This document shows positions 27,110-36,018 of a stretch of 64,000 nucleotides of DNA, piece by piece. Position 1 is the stretch's first letter. Every line of letters begins with the position of its first letter. Source of the stretch: Planctomycetia bacterium (lineage in GTDB: Bacteria; Planctomycetota; Planctomycetia; Gemmatales; HRBIN36); NCBI GenBank assembly GCA_016795155.1, contig JAEUIE010000033.1:1-64000 (forward strand), given 5' to 3'. The translations under genes and the position numbers were made by a program. The notes beneath the pieces were generated by a model. That model did no database searches. It saw only the letters and a list, made by a program, of their open reading frames with translations, and was not told where the DNA came from.

Positions 27110-28135
27110 ATGTATACCGAACTGCTCGAATGGGGCATTCCAGCTTTGATCTTCGTCACCGTGGCGTCCGGCTTTTATTCGCTGATCGCCCGGCAACTGG
27201 AAAGCAGACCGAAGGCACTGCAGCCTGGCGAAGAGTTGCTGCTGCATTCTGATGAACGTGCTCGTGACTGGCTGCTGGGCGATCTGACGCCAGCCCTGGC
27301 TGCACAGATTCCGGTGACCACCACTGATCGCCCGGAAGTGAACAAGGAACTACGCACAGCAGGTTTATATGGTCCGACAGCTATCCTGGAATATGCAGCA
27401 GTACGCGCGGTGCTGGTGATCATACCACTCGTTGCGACTGGCCTTCTGGCATTGATGGTAGAGAACAGCCAGATGAACAGGGTGCTGATTGGCGGATTGA
27501 TTGCTGCCATGCTGGGGTACAGCTTGCCTCGGTTGTATCTGCACTGGAAGGGCAAGGAACGCATTCGAAAGCTGGAAAATGCCTTGCCTGTCACGGTCGA
27601 TATGCTCACGCTTTGCATGACGGGCGGACAGACGTTGCAGGCATCTCTGGATCGTGTTTCCCGTGAGGTGGCACCGGCCCATCCCCTGATGGCTGCTGAA
27701 CTCTCCATTACCCGGCAACATGCGGAGCTGAGTAGTTTGCCACATGCACTGAAGCAACTGGCTGAGCGTGTACCCGTGGGGGAAGTACGGCATCTGGCAT
27801 TGATCCTGGCCCAGGCGGAAAAGCTGGGAAGTGAAACGAGCCAGGCGCTGCTCGAATTTGCCAACCACCTGCGAACTACTTTGAAACAGAGAGCAGACAG
27901 CAAGGCAAATCAGGCCATGTTCTGGATGTTGTTTCCTACGATCTTGTGTCTTTGGATTCCTGCAGCTATTCTTCTGGTTGGTCCAGCGATCCTGGAATTC
28001 CGAACGCAGCGGCAAACCATCTTCCAGGAATGGAAAGAATCACGACAGAAAGTTCGGCAAGTTAACCAGTCACCGGCCACCATGCCGGCTTCGCCTGGAA
28101 ATGCTCCATCCAATACCGTGGCAGCACGTGAGTGA
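27110..28135 (+). CDS. tadC: Tad pilus inner-membrane protein TadC
   Basis: 341 residues from ATG 27110, preceded by a GAGG sequence; the frame upstream of it overlaps tadB and is not needed. Features are an N-terminal helix (WGIPALIFVTVASGFYSLI), helices at about 105-155, the T2SSF segment LPVTVDMLTLCMTGGQTLQASLDRVSRE and a C-terminal helix pair around KANQAMFWMLFPTILCLWIPAAILLVGP. It partners TadB. Its stop overlaps the start of the following VOC gene. Confidence 0.88.
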   Translation: MYTELLEWGIPALIFVTVASGFYSLIARQLESRPKALQPGEELLLHSDERARDWLLGDLTPALAAQIPVTTTDRPEVNKELRTAGLYGPTAILEYAAVRAVLVIIPLVATGLLALMVENSQMNRVLIGGLIAAMLGYSLPRLYLHWKGKERIRKLENALPVTVDMLTLCMTGGQTLQASLDRVSREVAPAHPLMAAELSITRQHAELSSLPHALKQLAERVPVGEVRHLALILAQAEKLGSETSQALLEFANHLRTTLKQRADSKANQAMFWMLFPTILCLWIPAAILLVGPAILEFRTQRQTIFQEWKESRQKVRQVNQSPATMPASPGNAPSNTVAARE

Positions 28136-28515
28136 TGATCACGCCAAGGCTCACAATCGTTGAATTGACAGTTCGTGACTGGCAAGCTGCCATGTCGTGG
28201 TTTCAGCAATACTTTTCGTTACAGGTCATCCATCTCGATGCTTCAAACGGTTATGTTCTGCTGGATGCAGGTAGCATTCATCTTGCCATCAAAGGTAGTG
28301 CCGACGCACCGTTGCCACACGGCGTGTTATTGCAGTGGCAGGTGGAAAACCTGGATGCATTCCAGACAGAAGTGACAGATAAAGGATGCCGTGTACTGAA
28401 GCCGATCAAGGAGAGTGAAGAAGGCTATCGACGCTGTGTACTGGAAGGACCGGAAGGCATACCGATTCTGGTTTATGAAACTATGCGAGAAGAATACTCA
28501 GTGGGTGAAAAGTGA
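28135..28515 (+). CDS. VOC-superfamily (glyoxalase/bleomycin-resistance-like) protein
   Basis: 126 residues with one VOC beta-alpha-beta-beta-beta module repeated: IVELTVRDWQAAMSWFQQYFSL at the start and LEGPEGIPILVYE at the end, where the terminal glutamate often binds metal. The matching N-terminal metal ligand is Glu (VELTV) rather than His. The ATG overlaps the tadC stop as TGATG, so it is probably cotranscribed with the pilus genes, although no functional link is known. Substrate unknown. Confidence 0.75.
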   Translation: MITPRLTIVELTVRDWQAAMSWFQQYFSLQVIHLDASNGYVLLDAGSIHLAIKGSADAPLPHGVLLQWQVENLDAFQTEVTDKGCRVLKPIKESEEGYRRCVLEGPEGIPILVYETMREEYSVGEK

Positions 28516-28779
28516 AATAATGATACCACTGCATGGCTGCTTAGAAGTAGTGAAGTTGTTCAATATAGCGTGTAGCGTTAATTATCTTGAAGAACTACTG
28601 AAGCAACAGTTCGAACTCATGAAGAAGCACTTTCGTGTAACTTAGCAGGGACTTCAAATACGAAGCCTGTAACTCCCAGGTTAAATTACAGGCAGAATAC
28701 TAACTCCCCATTTTCCGCTGGCAACCCTTTCTCCTGCCTGATAAAACTTTTGCAGGTACCTCTTTGTGAGAGCAACACG

Positions 28780-29976
28780 ATGCCAACCAATGGAAAACTG
28801 AACCGTAAATTACGCATGGGCCTCGTCGGTGGCGGGCAAGGCTCTTTCATCGGCCGTGTGCATGCTACCGCCGCTGTGCTTGATAATCGCTGTGAACTGG
28901 TGGCAGGGGCACTCTCTACCGACCCTGCAAAAGCCAAAGCCAGCGCGCCTGATTACGATATCAAACCCGAACGGGCTTACGGCTCCTTTGATGAATTGCT
29001 TCAGAAAGAAAAAGCACTGCCAGCCGATCAGCGGATTGATTTTATCAGCATCACCACACCCAACCATGTTCACTTCCCGGTAGCCAAAGCGGCGCTCGAA
29101 GCAGGGTTCAATGTTATTTGTGACAAGCCCATGACACTCACGCTGGCGGAGTCAGAATCGCTGCTTGAAATTGTGAGGAAGTCAGGCTGTGTCTTTGCAC
29201 TTACCCATAATTACACCGGGCATCCGCTCGTTCGCCAGGCTCGCGAGATGATTGCAGCGGGTGATCTGGGCGAGATCAATGCAGTTCGAGCTTGCTATAT
29301 CCAGGGCTGGCTGCGAACCAGGCTGGAACTGAGCGATCAGAAACAGGCTGCCTGGCGGACCGATCCCAAAAAGTCTGGAGCTGCTGGTTGCTTTGGCGAC
29401 ATTGCCAGCCACGCTTATAACCTGGGCCGCTACATCACCGGTTTGCTTCCCGATCAGGTTTCCTGCCGACTGAAAACTTTTGAATCAGGCAGGGAACTCG
29501 ACGACTACGGTACCGCGATGATCACCTACCAGAATGGCGGGCTAGGCACAGTGACAGCATCGCAAATCACGCATGGCCGAGAAAACGACATATGGATTGA
29601 GGTCGATGGAACCAAAGCATCTCTCGAATGGCATCAGGAAGATCCGAACAAACTCTATGTGCGGAAAAATGGCGAGCCACATAAGATTTATTACCGCGAT
29701 CCTAATGCACCGTTTGCCACTGCAGGGCACAAGGGTGCATGTCGCACGCCCAGCGGACATCCGGAAGGTTATTTAGAAGCGTTCGCCAACATCTATACTG
29801 CTGCCTTCGATGCCATCATCGAACGCATCAATAGCGGCAAAGTGGAACATCAAAATACGATCTACCCCAATGTCTGCGATGGTGTCGATGGAATGAACTT
29901 CATCGAAAAGTGCGTGGCCAGTTCCAAAGAAGGTGGTGCGTGGAAAAGTCTCAAACATCCGGCATGCAGGAAGTAA
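28780..29976 (+). CDS. Gfo/Idh/MocA-family NAD(P)-dependent oxidoreductase
   Basis: 398 residues from ATG 28780. The Rossmann fold begins MGLVGGGQGSFIGRVHATAA, a GGGxGSxIG variant common in planctomycete members. NHVHFPVAKAALEAGFNVICDKPMTL follows, where CDKP takes the place of the usual CEKP. The catalytic region has GCFGDIASHAYNLGRYITG with an Asp-x-x-x-His arrangement. The C-terminal GHPEGYLEAFANIY fits the family. Substrates are probably sugars or inositols but cannot be specified. No signal peptide. Confidence 0.85.
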   Translation: MPTNGKLNRKLRMGLVGGGQGSFIGRVHATAAVLDNRCELVAGALSTDPAKAKASAPDYDIKPERAYGSFDELLQKEKALPADQRIDFISITTPNHVHFPVAKAALEAGFNVICDKPMTLTLAESESLLEIVRKSGCVFALTHNYTGHPLVRQAREMIAAGDLGEINAVRACYIQGWLRTRLELSDQKQAAWRTDPKKSGAAGCFGDIASHAYNLGRYITGLLPDQVSCRLKTFESGRELDDYGTAMITYQNGGLGTVTASQITHGRENDIWIEVDGTKASLEWHQEDPNKLYVRKNGEPHKIYYRDPNAPFATAGHKGACRTPSGHPEGYLEAFANIYTAAFDAIIERINSGKVEHQNTIYPNVCDGVDGMNFIEKCVASSKEGGAWKSLKHPACRK

Positions 29977-30050
29977 GTTCACTCTGATTCTCCCCCCTTG
30001 TCATGGGGGAGGTAGAGAGGATTCTTCATGCGGTCCTACCATCCAGATTC

Positions 30051-30392
30051 TTAATGGCGAACTTTGCCAGGCGACTGGTAACGAGTAGTGCCTATCGATT
30101 CAGGACTGCGTCTGATTTTTTCCCAATACTCTTGTTGGACATCATCATCGATGATGACATGGCGGGGTTCAAGAGAATCCATACCGTCCTTCTGGCAATG
30201 ACTGATCCAATACCAGGTGCCATTACCAACTTCGTAGTAGTTGGCATGGGCATCACGATCCTTATGTGGCTGATATAATTTGCCTCGATAGGTGATGACC
30301 TGCGAATAAGAATCCACCGTAATGCGAGCGATACGAGCTTCGACACCGGCTACGTTGCCTTTAGGTTCCATATACATGATCTTGCTTTTCAT
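30051..30392 (-). CDS. conserved small hypothetical protein (113 aa)
   Basis: Start at ATG 30392, chosen because an AAGGAGG site lies just upstream, although the frame is open to 30515. The protein begins MKSKIMYMEPKGNVAGVEARIARITV. It contains ITYRGKLYQ, ANYYEVGNGTWYWISHCQKDG and DDDVQQEYWEKIR. I recognise this layout from a widespread small bacterial family that is sometimes mislabelled as 1-deoxyxylulose-5-phosphate synthase; it is far too short for that enzyme. Function unknown. Confidence 0.75.
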   Translation of the reverse strand: MKSKIMYMEPKGNVAGVEARIARITVDSYSQVITYRGKLYQPHKDRDAHANYYEVGNGTWYWISHCQKDGMDSLEPRHVIIDDDVQQEYWEKIRRSPESIGTTRYQSPGKVRH

Positions 30393-30753
30393 CCTGCCTC
30401 CTTGGGGGATGTTACATAGCAAGGTATTCTTGCTGCCTGTAAATCCCTGCTCATTCAACCTATGGAAAGCGGTACGCCTTGTTGGCAGAATGGTCGCCAT
30501 CGTGACCACGGACACAGAATGTAGCGCAGGGATGAAAAAACATCAATTTCCCATAAAATTTATAAAAGAAAGCTTTTGGCACATCTACTACACGCAATTG
30601 ACTTGCCTGTTACTGTGACGATCGCTGAATTAACTTAGATCGTGTTGTATTGCCCTAAACCTTTCAACACATAGTTCCCAGTCTCAACCACTTACTCTGG
30701 TTGGAAAAACAGCATCGCGTGAATACACGCCCGCACTGTTTGAAAGGCTAAAT
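30393..30753. other. intergenic region without a recognised gene
   Basis: 361 nt between two divergent small genes. It contains the upstream sequences of both and is A+T-rich towards 30530-30640. No repeat, RNA gene or convincing open frame was seen. Confidence 0.4.
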
Positions 30754-31113
30754 ATGGCACGCAGAGTACTTGATCGAAAGAAATTGCGCACCGAGGCTGA
30801 TGCCGTTGCGACCGCAAAAGCCAAGGACGTCAAGGTTAAAAAGACACGCAAAACCAAAGAAGTCGATCCCAAGGCTGCTGTGCTTCCCAAAGTCAAGAAA
30901 GTGCGTGCCAAAAAAGTGAAACTGCCGCCTCGCATGCGTGTTCGCTGGTGCATCTATGATGGTGGCATGAAGCCAATGGCAATGTTCGACTATAACCAGC
31001 ATGCCGCGGCCAAAGCCCGCCTGGCTGAATATCTGGAAAAAAAACCAGGCTATTTCATGCAGCTCGTGAAAGAACTGTTTCCAGTGACGGAAACCGAACA
31101 GGCTGCTACTTGA
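30754..31113 (+). CDS. Lys-rich basic hypothetical protein (119 aa)
   Basis: The first 65 residues are strongly basic, with repeated KK/AKK/VKK motifs (KVKKTRKTKEVDPKAAVLPK, VRAKKVKLPP), like histone-H1-type tails. The C-terminal half looks folded: RVRWCIYDGGMKPMAMFDYNQHAAAKARLAEYLEKKPGYFMQLVKELF. Nucleic-acid binding is a plausible inference. A terminator hairpin follows immediately and an RRM protein gene lies downstream on the same strand. Confidence 0.7.
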   Translation: MARRVLDRKKLRTEADAVATAKAKDVKVKKTRKTKEVDPKAAVLPKVKKVRAKKVKLPPRMRVRWCIYDGGMKPMAMFDYNQHAAAKARLAEYLEKKPGYFMQLVKELFPVTETEQAAT

Positions 31114-31117
31114 TCTA

Positions 31118-31146
31118 CCTGCGATACCTTTCGCAGGAGTTTTTGG
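31118..31146 (+). terminator. intrinsic terminator after the basic protein gene
   Basis: CCTGCGA (31118-31124) and TCGCAGG (31131-31137) form a 7-bp stem with a 6-nt loop, followed by AGTTTTTGG. It begins 4 nt after the stop codon. Confidence 0.7.
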
Positions 31147-31200
31147 TGAACAGGTCTGATTCTCCGTGGAATAGGGCGCCTGCTCACCTCGTGGAGTGCG

Positions 31201-31509
31201 ATGATGGGTAAGAAATTGTATGTCGGCAATCTATCGTTTGATTTTGCCGAAGCTGATCTGCGCCAGCTTTTTGAACAGCATGGCAGTGTAGCATCGGCCC
31301 AGATCATCATGGATCGCGATACCGGCCGTTCCAAAGGCTTTGGCTTCGTGGAAATGGGCACGGATCAGGAAGCTCAGACTGCTATTGCAGCTCTGAATGG
31401 CCAATCCAGCAATGGCAGGCCATTGACTGTTAATGAAGCTCGTCCCAAGGCGCCCGGTGGTGGTGGCGGCGGTGGTCGCGGCGGATATGGAAGAGATCGC
31501 CGTTACTAG
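31201..31509 (+). CDS. RRM-domain glycine-rich RNA-binding protein
   Basis: 102 residues with a single RNA recognition motif: RNP2 is LYVGNL near residue 5 and RNP1 is KGFGFVEM near residue 47. The C-terminus is Gly-rich (GGGGGGGRGGYGRDRRY), like cyanobacterial and plant GRPs. It probably binds single-stranded RNA in the cytoplasm, perhaps as a cold-shock or RNA-chaperone factor. The start is the first ATG of an ATGATG pair. No operon partner is obvious. Confidence 0.92.
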   Translation: MMGKKLYVGNLSFDFAEADLRQLFEQHGSVASAQIIMDRDTGRSKGFGFVEMGTDQEAQTAIAALNGQSSNGRPLTVNEARPKAPGGGGGGGRGGYGRDRRY

Positions 31510-31521
31510 GCAAACTTCTCT

Positions 31522-31542
31522 CCTCTCCCCACGGGGGAGAGG
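31522..31542. repeat. CCTCTCCCC/GGGGAGAGG hairpin repeat
   Basis: CCTCTCCCC (31522-31530), loop ACG and GGGGAGAGG (31534-31542) lie 13 nt after the RRM gene. It resembles the hairpin at 4203-4245 and could act as a terminator or RNA-stabilising stem for these convergent genes. Confidence 0.6.
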
Positions 31543-31588
31543 GGCCGGCATGAGGGGTTTCACTTATTGCGAAGCCCTTCATGATCAT

Positions 31589-33568
31589 CTATTTCTTCAC
31601 CGGCACATAATACTCCACATATCCCAGCATCATTTCATCATACGTTTGTGGCCCCCAGCGCACTTCCTTCGTGGAATCAGGGTTGGCGGGGTTGCCTTTG
31701 CTGTTGTCAAACCAGCCGGTGCCTTTGATCTGCGTGCCAGGAACCACTGCAATAGGTTCAGCCAGCCGGTAGTATAGCTGCCAGTTGAAATCATAGCGGG
31801 GAATATCGAGTACCTTGTAAGATGATTTTCCAGGTTGTTCAATTTCGTACAGGAAAGCCTTGCCTCTCAAGTGCATGTGGGGCAGAAACCCTAGAATGGT
31901 CGCATGGAATGGCACTTTCAGTTGTGCATTCACTGGATAATTATCCGCTTCAGGTGGAATTCTGAACCGAGTATTGACGATTCCCGCTACCTTCACTTCA
32001 TTCTGCGGTGGCTTGTCCGCAAAGACCATGCCGATGCTGGTCTGATCGGTTGTTGACTGTCCATTGGGCGTATAGTGCATCTGGAAACGGAGCTTCGAAC
32101 CCTTGGGTAGGAACTTCGCAAAACCATCGGGATAACTCAGCACGCTTTGCCCAGGTACATAAATGGCAAAGAAAGTCGTCGTTTCGTCCATACCCTGAAT
32201 GTCTTCGGTGCCGGGAGGAAGAGCGAACACGAGTACATGGTGAACCACTTCGCGGGCTGAGGGTTTCACTTCAAGAGCCTTCACCCATTTGTCTTCAGTC
32301 AGCTTGGTATCCACATCGATGTGGATGTAGGGCATCACGCCGGTTGCTTTCACTGGAACCGCTCGTGGGAATTTGAACACGGCATCAGGCTTGCCAATCT
32401 GCCAGTCTTTCTCTGATGCACGGGGCAGGGGTGCATCGCTGGGGTTGCCTGCAGGCCGTTGGCTGCTCAGCCAACCGAGCAGATCAGCTTTGTCAACAGC
32501 GTTCAGCGAGCGATCATTGGCCCAGGGTATGTGTTTCTCCGTAGTGGAAACTGCAAACCAGGGAGGCATCGTCCCTTTTTCAACCACCTTGCGAATCATC
32601 CCTGCGTTGGCAATCACATCTTCCATTTTCTCCAGGCTGAATGGTGCAACGCCACCTTCACGGTGGCATTCCACACAGTTGGTCTGCATGATGCGGGAAA
32701 CGCGATTGTGATAGGTCACCGCAGGCATTGCCACGGACTTGGCGTGACTGAGATCAAGTTCGCAACCCGGAGCGCTGGTTGCCTGCGGCTCAACAGGCTG
32801 ATTCGATAACAAGGCTGCAACTGCATCAGCCAGGTAGGTCTCCCTCGGTTCGTTGTGGGAATAGCCCAGGCCGTACTGGTCATCAATGGCACCACGGTAG
32901 ACCAGCGTTTGCCGGGCATCGAGCAGGAATACTTCGGCAGTGCTGTTTGCATTTAGCATCTTGCTGATGGAACTATCGGCATCGTGAACATAGGGGCTTT
33001 TTAACCCATGCTGGCTGATCTGCTTGCTGATGGTCGCATTCGTTTCGTTGGAAGTCGGATTCACCAGCAGCATGTTCACGCCTTGCTTCGCGAGTTTGGC
33101 TTCCAGTTGCACGAGCGTGGGTGCATATTTCTTGCAGATCGGACAGGTAGTATTGGTAAAGGCAATCAACAGGCCATTTTTACCAATCAAATTTTTCAAG
33201 CATATTGATTTGCCTTCGAAAGTCTTCAGTTCCATGTCGGGTACGCGGAGTCCGATGCCAGCATTGGATGCGGAAATAACGCGAGGCCCTTCACGCACCG
33301 GGGCAGGTTTGGAAACATCTGCGTTGCCCGCCTTCATCGGTTGCATGAAGTTTCGGACTTCTTCCAGTGTCAGGAAGCCATCCTTGTTGGCATCAGCACC
33401 TTTGAGGCGTGAGTAAACAATAGGCTGTGCCTTCAATTCTTCCTGCGACAGCTTCCCGTCGCCATTGGTGTCCAGCAGTTTGAAGCGTTGCGTCAGCAGA
33501 TCATCCTGCGATGAAGCAGCAGTGATGAAGGTATAAAGTATCAGTGACGTAAAAAGCAGGCGTTTCAT
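31589..33568 (-). CDS. secreted EF-hand, redoxin, cytochrome c and copper-monooxygenase-like fusion
   Basis: 659 residues with signal peptide MKRLLFTSLILYTFITAASS. Two EF-hands follow at 33-44 (DTNGDGKLSQEE) and 59-70 (DANKDGFLTLEE). An AhpC/TSA-type thioredoxin domain spans about 105-250 with CPIC at C142/C145. A c-type heme site CVECH lies at 298-302. The C-terminal half resembles the type II ascorbate-dependent copper monooxygenase fold, with HH at 443-444, MHYTP near 497, HMH at 564-566 and a late Met pair at 646-647. These are the usual copper-ligand types. The combination suggests an extracytoplasmic redox enzyme; substrate unknown. Confidence 0.85.
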   Translation of the reverse strand: MKRLLFTSLILYTFITAASSQDDLLTQRFKLLDTNGDGKLSQEELKAQPIVYSRLKGADANKDGFLTLEEVRNFMQPMKAGNADVSKPAPVREGPRVISASNAGIGLRVPDMELKTFEGKSICLKNLIGKNGLLIAFTNTTCPICKKYAPTLVQLEAKLAKQGVNMLLVNPTSNETNATISKQISQHGLKSPYVHDADSSISKMLNANSTAEVFLLDARQTLVYRGAIDDQYGLGYSHNEPRETYLADAVAALLSNQPVEPQATSAPGCELDLSHAKSVAMPAVTYHNRVSRIMQTNCVECHREGGVAPFSLEKMEDVIANAGMIRKVVEKGTMPPWFAVSTTEKHIPWANDRSLNAVDKADLLGWLSSQRPAGNPSDAPLPRASEKDWQIGKPDAVFKFPRAVPVKATGVMPYIHIDVDTKLTEDKWVKALEVKPSAREVVHHVLVFALPPGTEDIQGMDETTTFFAIYVPGQSVLSYPDGFAKFLPKGSKLRFQMHYTPNGQSTTDQTSIGMVFADKPPQNEVKVAGIVNTRFRIPPEADNYPVNAQLKVPFHATILGFLPHMHLRGKAFLYEIEQPGKSSYKVLDIPRYDFNWQLYYRLAEPIAVVPGTQIKGTGWFDNSKGNPANPDSTKEVRWGPQTYDEMMLGYVEYYVPVKK

Positions 33569-33759
33569 GAGTTAGTCCTTCAGGACAATTCAAACACTCC
33601 TCCCTTAAACAAGGGAAGGCCGGGTAGGGTTTCTCATTTGTCATCTATACTTTTCATTGTGGATGATGGTTTCACTTATGCAACCATCTCCGACAAGATT
33701 AGTTTCGCTCGTGACTTATAACCTATTCACTTACGCTGATGAATATTTGGTGAAAATAA

Positions 33760-34602
33760 TCATATTCGAATCGTTTCCAGCAGCGGGCCATACAAGTCTG
33801 GTCGCCGCCCTGCTATGCGGTTCACTTCATATTCGCCAGGAATGAACACGGTTTGTTTGTTGCGGGCCAGGGTGGGATCGATAGTCGCCAGCAACATGCC
33901 CTCTTCATCATGATCCAGATAATCCAGGTCTTCACCTGTCCAGTCGATCAATCGGCTTTGGCCTATGAACCGGAACATATTTTCAATGCCTACCCGATTG
34001 CAGGAGAGGAAGTAAACATGATTTTCCAGTGCCCGCATGGCAGGGACGTGGGCCGAACTACCCCAGGCGCCTTCCGGCCAATTGGTAGGCAGCACGATCA
34101 GATCAGCGCCTAGTAATGAGAGGATCCGGCAAGGCTCTGGAAAGCTGCCATCGAAGCAGATCAGTATGCCGATCTTCAACCCGTCCAGGTCGTACACCTG
34201 GTAAGGCTCGGTGCCTGGCGTGACAAACCGGTCTACGCCGAGAAAGGGCAGATGGGTTTTACGGTAGTTGCCTACTACTCCCTCCGGGCCGATGCAGATG
34301 GCGCTGTTGTAGAGCTTGTCCCCTTCACGCTCGAGGTATCCCACTACGATGAAGACACCGAGTTCTTCACAATGCCTGATAAGCGACTGAATGGTCTGGC
34401 TGTCTTGGGTGATGGCGTTCTGCAAACCGTGTTCTTTGCTCTGGAAGCCGTAGCCGGTCAGGATGCATTCGGGAAAGACGATCAGCCTGGCCCCTTCTTC
34501 CGCAGCCAGTTCCATATGCAGTTCCACCCGGCGAAGATTGTCTTCCACATCACCAATCTGGCAATCCATCTGAATCGCAGCGACTTTCCACGGTGCAGCC
34601 AT
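33760..34602 (-). CDS. carbon-nitrogen hydrolase (nitrilase superfamily)
   Basis: 280 residues with the full Glu-Lys-Cys triad: E45 in VFPECILTGYG, K115 in YRKTHLPF and C149 in ILICFDGSFPEP. These enzymes hydrolyse amides, carbamoyl groups or nitriles through a thioester. The LP[F/L] loop and the absence of N-terminal extensions fit a soluble amidase. Substrate not predictable. The gene is transcribed alone, towards the copper-monooxygenase fusion. Confidence 0.9.
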   Translation of the reverse strand: MAAPWKVAAIQMDCQIGDVEDNLRRVELHMELAAEEGARLIVFPECILTGYGFQSKEHGLQNAITQDSQTIQSLIRHCEELGVFIVVGYLEREGDKLYNSAICIGPEGVVGNYRKTHLPFLGVDRFVTPGTEPYQVYDLDGLKIGILICFDGSFPEPCRILSLLGADLIVLPTNWPEGAWGSSAHVPAMRALENHVYFLSCNRVGIENMFRFIGQSRLIDWTGEDLDYLDHDEEGMLLATIDPTLARNKQTVFIPGEYEVNRIAGRRPDLYGPLLETIRI

Positions 34603-34734
34603 CGATGGTTCCTTTCACAATCACGAACACTTGCAAGCTGTAGAGTAGACCATTCCAACTGTCTTCGCTACAGAGAATTCATGGGAAGATGCGACATCAC
34701 TGCGTAAGATGCATTATGGGAGCAGGAGAGCTGT

Positions 34735-35535
34735 ATGAAGACCATACCCATTTTCCTCATTGATGCATTTACATCGGAAGCGTTTCGAGGCAACCCGGCA
34801 GGCGTTGTGCTGCTGGATGAGCAAGCCGATGCCATCTGGATGCAGCAAGTTGCCAGCGAAATGAACCAGGCCGAGACCGCCTTTATCGTTCCACAAGATA
34901 ATAAAGAGTTCGGGCTTCGCTGGTTTACCCCCACAGTTGAAGTGGAACTGTGTGGCCACGCGACACTTGCGTCAGCCCATATCCTCTGGCGATTGCACAA
35001 AGTTGCCAAGGATGATCCGATTGTTTTCAACACATTGTCGGGGCAACTGACCTGTACGCGGGTAGAAAACAAAATCCAGATGAACTTTCCGACGAAAGTA
35101 GTCACACCCTGCAAGGAACCTTACGGACTGCTGGCAGCGCTCCAGTTGCTGGAAGCCAACATCTTCAGCAATGGCATGGATTACCTGGTAGAAGTGAAAG
35201 ACGAAGCGACTGTTCGGAGCATGCAGCCTATTTACGCTGCACTCGCAGAAGTGAAGTGCAGGGGAGTAATTGTCACTGCCCGGTCGAGCACATCGGGATA
35301 CGATTTCATATCCCGTTTCTTTGCCCCCGCCAGTGGCATCAATGAAGATTCGGTCACCGGCTCAGCCCATTGTGCCCTGGGGCCATTCTGGTCGCAAAGG
35401 TTGGATAAGCTTTCGCTGGTAGGCTACCAGGCCTCACCCCGAGGCGGTGTCGTCGAGGTTGATACACTGAGCGACCGTGTCAATCTGCGAGGCAATGCGG
35501 TTACATTCTTGAAGGGAGAGTTACGCGGAGAATAG
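34735..35535 (+). CDS. PhzF-family isomerase/epimerase
   Basis: 266 residues. The PhzF fold is marked by IFLIDAFTSEAFRGNPAGVVLL, catalytic E47 in NQAETAFIVP, LRWFTPTVEVELCGHATLASAH and the C-terminal GINEDSVTGSAHCALGPFW. Members isomerise small metabolites such as dihydro-hydroxyanthranilate, but most, including this one outside any phenazine cluster, have no known substrate. Confidence 0.9.
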   Translation: MKTIPIFLIDAFTSEAFRGNPAGVVLLDEQADAIWMQQVASEMNQAETAFIVPQDNKEFGLRWFTPTVEVELCGHATLASAHILWRLHKVAKDDPIVFNTLSGQLTCTRVENKIQMNFPTKVVTPCKEPYGLLAALQLLEANIFSNGMDYLVEVKDEATVRSMQPIYAALAEVKCRGVIVTARSSTSGYDFISRFFAPASGINEDSVTGSAHCALGPFWSQRLDKLSLVGYQASPRGGVVEVDTLSDRVNLRGNAVTFLKGELRGE

Positions 35536-35595
35536 AGGTTGTGGTTGAAGAATGAATGACAAGCAAGAAGTGGCATCAATCTAAACATCACAGTA

Positions 35596-36018
35596 TCATG
35601 GCACGTTTTGGAGACTGACGATACTGCCAGCCCAATAAGTATCGGCCAGTGCGTTGAAGAGCCTATCGTCGGCTGTCACCATGATGCCGCCAAGTTGAAC
35701 AGCAAGTGCGAGATAGAGGCAGTCGTACACTGTCCTGCCACTTCGATCAGCAAGATCAAATGCGGTGGGCACCAGTGGCAAAGTGACATGACGGGTGATA
35801 TTCAAGGTTGAGAGCAGCGATAAGATGAAATCACCATCGGCACGTGGTAATCCTTCACGACGGATCTTCTTCCAGACGATGGCCGCCAGTTCAACGTCCA
35901 GGAAGTCCGGTGCATGTAACGGAACACCACATCCCTGGAGTCGTACTGCTTCAGCCGTATTTATTTCTTGTGTGAACCACTTGATAGCTACACTGGAATC
36001 GACGACATAGACACTCAT
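35596..36018 (-). CDS. VapC-type PIN-domain toxin
   Basis: 140 residues opening MSVYVVDSSVAIKWF, with D7 as the first acidic active-site residue. Further acidic positions lie in DFLDVELAAIVWKK, GRTVYDCLYLALA and VTADDRL. PIN domains are Mg-dependent RNases, and VapC toxins cleave tRNA or rRNA. It overlaps the upstream small gene by 4 nt, the arrangement expected of a toxin-antitoxin pair. Confidence 0.88.
   Translation of the reverse strand: MSVYVVDSSVAIKWFTQEINTAEAVRLQGCGVPLHAPDFLDVELAAIVWKKIRREGLPRADGDFILSLLSTLNITRHVTLPLVPTAFDLADRSGRTVYDCLYLALAVQLGGIMVTADDRLFNALADTYWAGSIVSLQNVP

Noticed and set aside
28415-28645. Open frame after the VOC gene
   Set aside because: It overlaps the VOC gene in another frame and contains no motif; treated as chance.
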